From contig NZ_BAABCJ010000002.1 in the NCBI RefSeq assembly GCF_039538765.1, positions 186,001-250,000 of the forward strand: a stretch of 64,000 nt of DNA. Reading direction: 5' to 3'. Shown here in pieces: positions 39,136 to 46,783 of this stretch. A program made the translations under genes and the position numbers. The DNA comes from Zhihengliuella alba (GTDB lineage Bacteria > Actinomycetota > Actinomycetes > Actinomycetales > Micrococcaceae). The first letter of the stretch is position 1. Each line of letters starts with the position of its first letter. Under the pieces are notes generated by a model. It was not told where the DNA came from. It searched no databases and saw only the letters and a list, made by a program, of their open reading frames with translations.

Positions 39136-42100
39136 GTGGCTTCCTTCCTGTACCGCATCGGCCGCGCAGCCTACCGCCGCCGCTGGTGGTTCATCACCGC
39201 GTGGGCGGCCGTGCTGACACTCGTCGCCCTCTGCGCCGGCCTCTTCATGGGCACGCTGACCAACCAGTTCAGCATCCCGGGCACCGAGACCCAGCGGACG
39301 CTCGACCGGCTGAAGGAGGAGTTGCCCGAGGCCGCCGGCGGCAGCGGCACCATCGTCTTCCAGACCGCGGACGGCGAGCCGTTCACGCAGTCCCAGCGCG
39401 ACGCCGTCGCCTCCGCCCTCTCCGGACTCGACGCGCTCGAGCCCATCCGCGAGGCTCGGGACCCCTTCGCGACGCAGCAGCAGCTCGACGACGCCGTGGC
39501 CGAGCTCGACGACGCCCGCGCCCAGCTCGACGAGGGGCGCGCCGAGCTGGAGGACGGACGCCGGCAGCTGGCCGACGGCCAGCAGCAGCTCGAGGAGGGG
39601 CGCGCCGAGATCGCCGACGGCTGGGAGCAACTGGAGGCCGGCAAGCAGGAACTCGCCGAGGGAAGGGCGCAGCTCGAGGCGTCGCGCCCGGAGCTCGAGC
39701 AGGCACGCCAGCAGCTCGAGAGCGGCCGGGCGGAGTACCGGGCGGGCGAGGAGAAGCTCCAGGCCGGCCGGGCGGAGTACCGGGCGGGCCAGGAGAACCT
39801 CGCCGCCGGCCGGTCCGAGTACGAGTCCGGCCTGGCGGAGTACCGGCAGGGGCTGGAGGAGATCCAGTCCGGCCAGCAGCAGCTCGCGGCCGCCGAGGAG
39901 GAGCTCGCCGCGGGCCAGACCGAACTGGACGCGGGACGGGATCAGTTCGAGGCCGGCGTCGCGCAGCTGACGTCGCAGCTCGGCGTCGGCACGCTCGCCG
40001 AGGCCGCCCAGGCCCTCGACGCGCAGCAGGCCCAGCTCGATGCCGCCGCGGAGTCCGGCGAGATGCCGGACGAGGACGTGGCGGCCGCCCAGGCGGAGAT
40101 CGACCAGGCCCGCGCCGGGGTCACCGAATTGCAGCAGACGGCCGAACGGCTCGAGGCCGGACAGGCCGAGCTGGATCAGGGCCGCGCCACGCTCGAGGCC
40201 AAGCAGCAGGAGCTCGCGGACGGCGAGGCGCAGCTCGCCGGCGCCAAGCAGCAGCTCGACGCGGCACAGCAGGAGCTCGCGCAGGGCCAGGCCGAGCTCG
40301 ACGCGGCGAAGCAGCAGCTCGCCGATGGTCAGGCCGAGCTCGACGCGGCGGCCGCGCAGCTCGCCGAGGGCGAGGAGCAGCTGGCCGCCGGCGAGCGCCA
40401 ATTCGCCGCCGGCCAGGCGGAGCTCCAGGCCGGCGAGGAGGAGATCGCCGCCAACGAGCAGCGCCTCGTCGAGGCCGAGGAGAAGCTCGAGGCCGAGGCC
40501 GCCCGCATCCCCGAGGCCGAGGCGGAGCTGGCCGAGGGCGAGCAGGAACTCGCCGACGCCGAGGACCAGATCGGTCTCGGCGCCCGGCAGGCCGCCGCCA
40601 GCGAGGGCCTCCGCTTCGTCTCCGAGGACGGCACGACGGCGGCAGCCGCCATCCAGCTCGTCGGCTCGGCCGACGCTCTGACGCCGGAGCAGCGCGACGA
40701 GATCCAGCGGGTGGCCGGCGCGGTGGAGGCCGAGGGCGTCGACGTCCACTACTCGAAGGAGATCATCCAGGATCTCAGCGAGGTCTTCGGTGCGGCCGAG
40801 ATCATCGGCATCGTCATCGCGGCGATCGTCCTCTTCGTCATGCTCGGGACGGTGGTAGCGGCCGGATTGCCCCTCGTCGTCGCCGTACTGGGCGTCGGGG
40901 TGGGCGTCGGCTCGACCATGGCCCTGTCCAGCCTGATCGACATGGCCTCGATCACCCCTGCCCTCGCCCTCATGCTCGGCCTCGCCGTCGGCATCGACTA
41001 CTCCCTCTTCATCGTCCACCGTCATCGGCGGCAGCTGCTCGAGGGCATGGAGATGGAGGAGTCCATCGGCCGGGCGACCGGCACCAGCGGCAACGCCGTC
41101 GTCTTCGCCGGACTGACGGTGGTGATCGCCCTGGCCGCCCTGGTGGTCCCGGGCCTTCCCTTCCTCTCCATCCTCGGGCTCTCCGCGGCGTTCACGGTCG
41201 CCGTCGCGGTCGTCATGGCGGTCACGCTCACCCCGGCCATCCTGGCTGCGCTCGGCCACCGACTGCTCTCCCGCAAGGCCCGCGCCGCCGCAGCCGCGGC
41301 GCGCGCCTCGCTCGCCGGCGGCACGCACGGCGAGGCGGCCCCGACCCCTGACACGACCCCTGACACGGCCCTGGTCAGCACCGCGAAGCCGCGCGGCTGG
41401 GGCGCCGTCGCCACCCGGCGGCCGTGGCTGACCGCCGTCGTCTCGATCGCCGTGCTCGGCGTGATCGCCCTGCCGGCCCTGGACCTGCGGACCGCTCTGC
41501 CCGACGGCGGCGCCGAGCCGGAGGGCTCCAGCGCCCGTATCGCGTACGACGAGGTGAGCGAGCGCTTCGGCGCCGGCTACAACGGACCGCTCATGGCCGT
41601 CGTCGACCTGCCGCGGCAGGAGGACGGCTCGCCGCTGGACGAAGAGGCGGCGACCGAGGCCAACCTCGACGTGTCCGACTACCTGCGGGACGTGGACGGC
41701 GTCGTCGCCGCGGTCCCCGTGGCGACGAACGAGGAGCACACCGTCGGCGTCCTCCAGATCATCCCCGAGGCGGGCCCCGCCGACGCGGCGACGGAGGAGC
41801 TCGTCCACGACCTGCGCGCCCAGAGGGGAGCGATCGAGGACGCGACCGGCTCGACCGTCTCGATCACCGGTCAGGTGGTCGGGCAGATCGACGTCTCGGA
41901 GAAGCTCGCGGAGGCCCTCCCGGTCTACCTGGCGATCGTCGTCGGGCTGTCGCTGGTCCTGCTCCTGCTGGTGTTCCGCTCGATCGTGGTCCCGCTCCTG
42001 GCGACCGCGGGCTTCCTGCTCTCGCTGTTCGCGGCCTTCGGCGCCACAGTGGCGGTCTACCAGTGGGGCTGGCTCGGCACGGTGTTCGACGTCAGCGCGC

Positions 42101-42654
42101 CCGGGCCGATCATGAGCTTCCTGCCGATCCTGCTCACCGGCATCCTGTTCGGCCTGGCCATGGACTACCAGGTGTTCCTGGTCTCGGGGATGCGGGAGGC
42201 CTACGCCCACGGCGGCGATCCGCGCGCCGCCGTCACGTCCGGTTTCCGCCACGCGGCCCCGGTGGTGACCGCGGCCGCCCTGATCATGGCGAGCGTCTTC
42301 GCCGGCTTCGTCTTCAGCCACATGACGATGATCCGGGCCATTGGCTTCTCGCTGGCGTTCGGCGTGCTCTTCGATGCTTTCGTGGTCCGCATGACGCTCA
42401 CGCCGGCCGTCATGCACCTCCTCGGCCGCCACGCCTGGTACCTGCCGCGCTGGTTGGATCGGATCCTGCCCGACGTCGACGTCGAGGGCGCCAAGCTCCG
42501 GTCGGGCCCGCCGGTGGAACGCCGGTCCGACGAGGAGGCGTACGGCGTTGACGAGGCGTACGGCGTCGAGGAGGCCTTCGGGCCGGACGGGTTCTACGAG
42601 ACGGCGGGGTCGCCGGAGACGAGCGAGCTCCCGGCGTCGAGCAGCCGGGCGTAG
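39136..42654 (+). CDS. MMPL/RND-family exporter with a very long coiled-coil loop
   Basis: 1172 aa. TM1 at ~18-40; then an extracytoplasmic region containing ~360 residues (about 115-475) of heptad repeats of the form AQLDEGRAELEDGRRQLADG, a periplasm-facing coiled coil. MMPL TM bundle 1 at ~555-720 (GIVIAAIVLFVMLGTVVAAGLP, LGLAVGIDYSLFIVHRHRRQLL - MMPL D-Y motif), TM7 at ~763, second bundle ~928-1110 (ILFGLAMDYQVFLVSGMREAY). Such heptad repeats resemble those of YhgE/Pip proteins. Likely exports lipids or drugs, using proton motive force. GTG start at 39136 with AAAGG upstream. Tail has EAYGVDEAYGVEEAFG repeats. Confidence 0.92.
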   Translation: MASFLYRIGRAAYRRRWWFITAWAAVLTLVALCAGLFMGTLTNQFSIPGTETQRTLDRLKEELPEAAGGSGTIVFQTADGEPFTQSQRDAVASALSGLDALEPIREARDPFATQQQLDDAVAELDDARAQLDEGRAELEDGRRQLADGQQQLEEGRAEIADGWEQLEAGKQELAEGRAQLEASRPELEQARQQLESGRAEYRAGEEKLQAGRAEYRAGQENLAAGRSEYESGLAEYRQGLEEIQSGQQQLAAAEEELAAGQTELDAGRDQFEAGVAQLTSQLGVGTLAEAAQALDAQQAQLDAAAESGEMPDEDVAAAQAEIDQARAGVTELQQTAERLEAGQAELDQGRATLEAKQQELADGEAQLAGAKQQLDAAQQELAQGQAELDAAKQQLADGQAELDAAAAQLAEGEEQLAAGERQFAAGQAELQAGEEEIAANEQRLVEAEEKLEAEAARIPEAEAELAEGEQELADAEDQIGLGARQAAASEGLRFVSEDGTTAAAAIQLVGSADALTPEQRDEIQRVAGAVEAEGVDVHYSKEIIQDLSEVFGAAEIIGIVIAAIVLFVMLGTVVAAGLPLVVAVLGVGVGVGSTMALSSLIDMASITPALALMLGLAVGIDYSLFIVHRHRRQLLEGMEMEESIGRATGTSGNAVVFAGLTVVIALAALVVPGLPFLSILGLSAAFTVAVAVVMAVTLTPAILAALGHRLLSRKARAAAAAARASLAGGTHGEAAPTPDTTPDTALVSTAKPRGWGAVATRRPWLTAVVSIAVLGVIALPALDLRTALPDGGAEPEGSSARIAYDEVSERFGAGYNGPLMAVVDLPRQEDGSPLDEEAATEANLDVSDYLRDVDGVVAAVPVATNEEHTVGVLQIIPEAGPADAATEELVHDLRAQRGAIEDATGSTVSITGQVVGQIDVSEKLAEALPVYLAIVVGLSLVLLLLVFRSIVVPLLATAGFLLSLFAAFGATVAVYQWGWLGTVFDVSAPGPIMSFLPILLTGILFGLAMDYQVFLVSGMREAYAHGGDPRAAVTSGFRHAAPVVTAAALIMASVFAGFVFSHMTMIRAIGFSLAFGVLFDAFVVRMTLTPAVMHLLGRHAWYLPRWLDRILPDVDVEGAKLRSGPPVERRSDEEAYGVDEAYGVEEAFGPDGFYETAGSPETSELPASSSRA

Positions 42655-42692
42655 CAGCCGGGCGCAGCAGCCGGGCGTAGCGGCAGGGCGTA
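42641..42692. repeat. Four 13-bp tandem repeats spanning the MMPL stop codon up to the maf promoter
   Basis: GCAGCCGGGCGTA x4 (copies 2 and 4 slightly changed). The MMPL TAG (42652-42654) is formed at the junction of units 1 and 2, and the last unit abuts the maf -10. Confidence 0.85.
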
Positions 42693-42698
42693 TACGGT
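42693..42698 (+). promoter_or_regulatory. -10 box (TACGGT) of a leaderless maf promoter
   Basis: TACGGT, six bases (GGTGGC), ATG 42705. Confidence 0.5.
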
Positions 42699-42704
42699 GG
42701 TGGC

Positions 42705-43460
42705 ATGACCGAGAACCCCGCTGCGCCCGCATCCGACGAATCCGCCGCCACCGCCTCCGCGGGGGCCTCCTCCGAGGAGCTGCCCCTGCTCGTGCTCGCC
42801 TCCCAGTCCCCCGGCCGTGCCCGGGTGCTGCGGGAGGCCGGCATCGCCTTCGAGGCCATCGTCTCCGAGGTCGACGAGGACGCCGTGCTGGCCGAGGCCG
42901 AGGCGAAGTACGGCGAGCACTCGGCCGCGGACACCGCTCTGCTCCTCGCTCGGGCGAAGGCCGAGGCCGTCGCGTCCCTGGACGCGGCCGACGGCGCCGT
43001 GGTCCTCGGGTGCGACTCGGTGTTCGAGCTGGACGGCGTCGCCTACGGGAAGCCGTACACGGCCGATGTCGCGATCGAGCGCTGGAAGCAGATGCGCGGC
43101 GCCACGGGCGTCCTGCACACCGGTCACTGGCTGATCGACAACCGCGCCGGCGACGAGGTCCTCGACGCCGAGCCGTCCGCTGCCGAGGACCAGGACGACG
43201 ACGGCGGCACCGGGGCCACACTCGGCACGGTCACGTCGGCCTCCGTCGCCTTCGTCCACGCCACCGACGCGGAGATCGAGGCGTACGTCGCCACCGGCGA
43301 GCCCCTCCCCTGCGCCGGCGCGTTCACGATCGACGGCCGCGGCGCCGCGTTCATCGAGCGCATCGAGGGCGACCCCCACACGGTGGTGGGGCTCTCCGTC
43401 TCCACCCTCCGCGACCTGCTCGAACCGGCCAACCTCGCGATCACGGACCTCTGGGAGTAA
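42705..43460 (+). CDS. maf: Maf-family nucleoside triphosphate pyrophosphatase
   Basis: 251 aa. Hydrolyses non-canonical or modified NTPs to NMP. Motifs: LVLASQSPGRARVLREAGI (S-x-S-x-R), VVLGCDSVFELDGVAYGKP (catalytic Asp region), TGVLHTGHWLID, CAGAFTIDGRGAAFIERIEGDPHTVVGLS. An acidic insertion of about 25 residues (AEPSAAEDQDDDGG) sits in a loop after HTGHW. The N-terminal ~25 residues are Ala-rich. In M. tuberculosis maf (Rv3282) follows accE directly; here the interrupting block lies between. Confidence 0.92.
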   Translation: MTENPAAPASDESAATASAGASSEELPLLVLASQSPGRARVLREAGIAFEAIVSEVDEDAVLAEAEAKYGEHSAADTALLLARAKAEAVASLDAADGAVVLGCDSVFELDGVAYGKPYTADVAIERWKQMRGATGVLHTGHWLIDNRAGDEVLDAEPSAAEDQDDDGGTGATLGTVTSASVAFVHATDAEIEAYVATGEPLPCAGAFTIDGRGAAFIERIEGDPHTVVGLSVSTLRDLLEPANLAITDLWE

Positions 43461-43472
43461 CGGACCCACCCG

Positions 43473-43495
43473 ATTTGTAGGCACCCTACAAAATC
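43473..43495. promoter_or_regulatory. Carboxylase operator copy 3 (TGTAG-N5-CTACA) upstream of the biotin carboxylase gene
   Basis: ATTTGTAG-GCACC-CTACAAAAT, nearly perfect dyad; same arms and spacer as the sites upstream of accD. Lies 13 bp after the maf stop and ~70 bp before the -10. Confidence 0.65.
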
Positions 43496-43551
43496 AGGGG
43501 CACGGCGTGCGGTATCCGGTCCCGTCAGGGGTCGGGAACCGACAAAGGGAG

Positions 43552-43557
43552 TAGGCT
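43552..43557 (+). promoter_or_regulatory. -10 box (TAGGCT) for the biotin carboxylase gene
   Basis: TAGGCT 33 nt before the ATG, which has its own AAGGAG Shine-Dalgarno. Confidence 0.4.
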
Positions 43558-43590
43558 CCTTCCTGTCCCAGAGAAGGAGAACCCCTGCGC

Positions 43591-45357
43591 ATGGCCAAGC
43601 TGTCCAAGGTCCTCATCGCCAACCGCGGCGAAATCGCCGTCCGCGTGATCCGCGCCGCCCGCGACGAGGGCATCGCCTCCGTCGCCGTCTACGCCGACCC
43701 GGACCGCGACGCCCTGCACGTCCGGCTCGCCGACGAGGCCTTCGCCCTCGGCGGTGCCACGGCTGCCGACTCCTACCTGGACATGGAGAAGCTGCTCGAT
43801 GCGGCGCGCCGGTCCGGAGCCGATGCCGTGCACCCCGGGTACGGATTCCTCTCTGAGAACGCCGATTTCGCCCAGCAGGTCATCGACGCCGGTCTGACCT
43901 GGATCGGCCCGTCACCGGACGCGATCGCCAAGCTCGGCGACAAGGTGCAGGCGCGGCACATCGCCGAGAAGGTCGGCGCACCGCTCGTCCCCGGCACCAA
44001 GGACCCGGTCGAGTCGACCCAGGAGGTCCTCGACTTCGCCGACGCCCACGGCCTGCCGCTGGCCATCAAGGCCGCCTACGGCGGCGGCGGCCGCGGCATC
44101 AAGGTCGTCCGCCAGCGCGAGGAGATCCCCGAGCTCTACGACTCCGCCGTGCGCGAGGCGACGGCCGCCTTCGGCCGCGGCGAGTGCTTCATCGAGCGCT
44201 TCCTGGACGCGCCCCGCCACGTGGAGACCCAGTGCCTCGCCGATGCGCACGGCAACGTCGTGGTGGTCTCCACCCGCGACTGCTCCCTGCAGCGCCGCAA
44301 CCAGAAGCTCGTCGAGGAGGCGCCCGCGCCGTTCCTCTCCGCGGAGCAGAACGCCCGCCTCTACGAGGCCTCGAAGGCGATCCTGCAGGAAGCCGGCTAC
44401 GTCGGCGCCGGGACGTGCGAGTTCCTGGTCGGCCAGGACGGCGTGATCTCCTTCCTGGAGGTCAACACCCGCCTGCAGGTGGAGCACCCCGTCTCCGAGG
44501 AGGTCACCGGGATCGACCTGGTGCGCGAGCAGTTCCGCCTCGCGCGCGGCGAGGAGCTCGGATACACCGACCCGGAGATCCGCGGCCACTCCTTCGAGTT
44601 CCGGATCAACGGCGAGGACGCCGGCCGGAACTTCATGCCGGCCCCGGGCACCCTCTCCACGCTCAGGCTCCCCACGGGCCCCGGCGTGCGCGTCGACTCG
44701 GGCGTCGAGGAGGGCGAGACGGTCTCCGGGAGCTTCGACTCGATGATCGCCAAGCTGATCGTCACCGGTGCCACGCGGCGGCAGGCAGCCCAGCGCGCCC
44801 GCCGCGCGCTCCAGGAGTTCACGATCGAGGGCATGCCCACGGTCCTCCCGTTCCACCTGGCCGTCATGGACGATGACGCCTTCGTCCCGGACGAGGGCCC
44901 GTTCAGCGTCCATACGCGCTGGATCGAGACGGAGTTCCGGAACGAGATCGCCCCCTTCGACGCCGCGCAGTCCGCCCAGGCGGCCGAGGACGACGGCGAG
45001 CGCCAGGCCATCACCGTCGAGGTGGGCGGCAAGCGCCTCGAGGTGGTCCTCCCCGCCGGGCTCGGCTCCGTCGCCGCCCGCTCCAACGGCAAGCCCAAGC
45101 GCAAGCGGTCCGCCCGGTCCAGCTCCGCCGCGGCCGTCTCCGGCGACGACCTCACGAGCCCGATGCAGGGCACGATCGTCAAGGTCGCCGCGGCGGCCGG
45201 CGACGAGGTGGCCGAGGGCGACCTGATCGTGGTGCTCGAGGCCATGAAGATGGAGCAGCCGCTCACGGCCCACAAGGGCGGCGTCCTGGAGGGATTGCAG
45301 GCGAAGGTCGGCGACACGGTGAATGCCGGCGCGGTCATCGCCACCATCACGGACTGA
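43591..45357 (+). CDS. accA3: Acyl-CoA carboxylase alpha subunit: biotin carboxylase + biotin carrier (AccA3/BccA type)
   Basis: 588 aa. Biotin carboxylase domain ~4-450: VLIANRGEIAVRVIRAAR, YGFLSENADFAQ, ATP-grasp KAAYGGGGRGIKVV, ERFLDAPRHVETQ, RDCSLQRRNQKLVEEAPAP, EVNTRLQVEHPVSEEVTGIDLV and FRINGEDAG. A linker (~475-510, Lys/Arg/Ser rich) leads to the C-terminal BCCP domain with the biotin site LEAMKMEQPL. It supplies carboxybiotin to AccD subunits (29941). Substrate of BirA at 27767. Start ATG 43591 with AAGGAG. Corresponds to Rv3285. Confidence 0.97.
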   Translation: MAKLSKVLIANRGEIAVRVIRAARDEGIASVAVYADPDRDALHVRLADEAFALGGATAADSYLDMEKLLDAARRSGADAVHPGYGFLSENADFAQQVIDAGLTWIGPSPDAIAKLGDKVQARHIAEKVGAPLVPGTKDPVESTQEVLDFADAHGLPLAIKAAYGGGGRGIKVVRQREEIPELYDSAVREATAAFGRGECFIERFLDAPRHVETQCLADAHGNVVVVSTRDCSLQRRNQKLVEEAPAPFLSAEQNARLYEASKAILQEAGYVGAGTCEFLVGQDGVISFLEVNTRLQVEHPVSEEVTGIDLVREQFRLARGEELGYTDPEIRGHSFEFRINGEDAGRNFMPAPGTLSTLRLPTGPGVRVDSGVEEGETVSGSFDSMIAKLIVTGATRRQAAQRARRALQEFTIEGMPTVLPFHLAVMDDDAFVPDEGPFSVHTRWIETEFRNEIAPFDAAQSAQAAEDDGERQAITVEVGGKRLEVVLPAGLGSVAARSNGKPKRKRSARSSSAAAVSGDDLTSPMQGTIVKVAAAAGDEVAEGDLIVVLEAMKMEQPLTAHKGGVLEGLQAKVGDTVNAGAVIATITD

Positions 45358-45374
45358 CCCGGCCCAGCCCGGAT

Positions 45375-45418
45375 CGACGACGGCGCCGCTCACCTCACGG
45401 TGGGCGGCGCCGTCGTCG
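45375..45418. terminator. Bidirectional terminator between convergent accA3 and ROK genes
   Basis: CGACGACGGCGCCGC ... GCGGCGCCGTCGTCG, 15-bp stem, extended by CACC/GGTG inside. Lies 17 bp from either stop codon. Confidence 0.7.
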
Positions 45419-45433
45419 TTCCAGCAGCCGGCC

Positions 45434-46672
45434 TCAGACCGGATCCAGGGCTGAGGCCCGGACCAACGCGATGGCCGACTCGACGGCCCCGCGGAGCACC
45501 ACGTCCTCGCCGAGCTCCGAGGCGACGAGCTCGGCCCACGACATCGTGGACTCGTGCCCCATGAGCTCACGCACCCGCTCGAGCACGGGCAGCGCCGAGG
45601 CCGCGACGGCCCCGGCGACGATGATCCGCTCCAGGTCCAGCAGGCCCGAGAGCAGCATGGCGACCTGCGCCAGGGTCTGCGCGAGCTCGTCGACGATCGC
45701 GGCGGCCAGCTCGTCGCCCTCGCGCGCCGCCGCGAAGACGTGCTCGGCCCTCACGCCGTCGAACGGCAGGCTCGCCAGCGAGCTCGCGGCGAGCCGACCG
45801 TCCGCGTGGGCGCGCACGACCTCCTGCCGTGCCCGGTAGGTCATGCCGTGCGGGTGGCCCACACCGGTGACGAGCTCCAGCACGCGCATCTCGCCGACGC
45901 CGCCGCGGCGCCCCCGGAGCAGGTGACCGTCGATGACGACCCCCGCGCCGAAGCGCTCCCCGGAGAGCAGCGTGGCGTAGGACCGCACGCCCGCGTGGGC
46001 GCCGGCCGAGGCCTCGGCGACGGCCGCGAGATTCGCATCGTTGTCCGCCATCGCGTGCCAGGGCCGGTCCGCGAAGACGGTGACCAGGTCCGCGTTCATG
46101 CGCGACCAGAAGTTGTCGAGCGTGTCGGACGGGGACCGCCCCTCGGCGTCGACCGGTGCCGGGACGCCGAGGGCGATCGCCGCGACGTCGCCGTCGTCGA
46201 ATCCGGCCTCCGCCAGGAGGCCATCGACGAGCCCCGCGAGCATCCGGCGCCGCTCGGCGCCGGTCGCCTCCGGGGCGGGGTGGCAGCGCCGGCGCCGCAC
46301 CTCGGCGCCGCGCAGGTCCGCCAGGACCGCCGTCATGGTGTGCTGACCGGCGTCGACGCCGACGACGTGGGCGCGGCCGGGGTTGAACGTGTAGCGGAGC
46401 GCCGGGCGCCCCTTGGCACTCACCCCTGCGGCGCGCGAGTCACCGGCCGGCCGGAGCCACCCGGCCCCCTCCAGGTCCTTGCAGAGGCCGAGCACCGTCG
46501 CGCGGGTGAGCCCGGTCAGCTCCATCAGGTCCGAGGCGGTCAGCGGCCCGCGCGACCACGCGGCCTCGAGGAGGCGGTAGGCGTTGTCGCGGCGCAGGGA
46601 CGGCGCCGGAGCCGCGTCCGGGACACGTGCCTCGGCGGCGGGGCCGATCGAGTCGTCTGCGACTTTTTTCAC
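45434..46672 (-). CDS. ROK-family transcriptional regulator
   Basis: 412 aa. N-terminal winged helix ~20-75 (LRRDNAYRLLEAAWSRGPLTASDLMELTGLTRATVLGLCKDLEGAGWL), then the ROK ATPase-fold: VVGVDAGQHTMTAVLADLRG, ALGVPAPVDAEG, ADNDANLAAVAEA. The usual ROK zinc cluster CxCGxxGC is absent here (the region reads GGVGEMRVLELVTG), so sugar-kinase activity is unlikely and it is a pure regulator. Start GTG 46672 (VKKVADDS); -10 TATACT lies 6 nt upstream. Divergent from the sugar ABC operon, which it probably controls through the AT-rich dyad in the 111-bp gap. Confidence 0.9.
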   Translation of the reverse strand: MKKVADDSIGPAAEARVPDAAPAPSLRRDNAYRLLEAAWSRGPLTASDLMELTGLTRATVLGLCKDLEGAGWLRPAGDSRAAGVSAKGRPALRYTFNPGRAHVVGVDAGQHTMTAVLADLRGAEVRRRRCHPAPEATGAERRRMLAGLVDGLLAEAGFDDGDVAAIALGVPAPVDAEGRSPSDTLDNFWSRMNADLVTVFADRPWHAMADNDANLAAVAEASAGAHAGVRSYATLLSGERFGAGVVIDGHLLRGRRGGVGEMRVLELVTGVGHPHGMTYRARQEVVRAHADGRLAASSLASLPFDGVRAEHVFAAAREGDELAAAIVDELAQTLAQVAMLLSGLLDLERIIVAGAVAASALPVLERVRELMGHESTMSWAELVASELGEDVVLRGAVESAIALVRASALDPV

Positions 46673-46678
46673 TCCACG

Positions 46679-46684
46679 AGTATA
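46679..46684 (-). promoter_or_regulatory. -10 box (TATACT) of the leaderless ROK promoter
   Basis: Minus-strand TATACT, six bases (CGTGGA), GTG 46672. Confidence 0.6.
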
Positions 46685-46695
46685 GGCAAGTATTG

Positions 46696-46714
46696 ATTTA
46701 GGTGCTAAATTTAG
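46696..46714. promoter_or_regulatory. AT-rich operator dyads between ROK gene and sugar ABC operon
   Basis: ATTTAG-GTG-CTAAAT (46696-46710, perfect) overlapping CTAAATTTAG (46705-46714, perfect). Marked AT island in GC-rich DNA, just upstream of the ROK -10. Likely the ROK binding site for both divergent promoters. Confidence 0.65.
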
Positions 46715-46783
46715 TGCCGCAATCATGTGGTGCTCATCACAAGGGGCTTCCGGGCCCTCCTCTACCTCCTCAAGGAGACGAGT

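Noticed and set aside
38542..43221. 1559-codon minus-strand ORF opposite TetR, MMPL and maf
   Set aside because: Crosses three real genes and is dominated by Leu/Gly/Arg runs mirroring the MMPL heptad codons. No start signal or domain.
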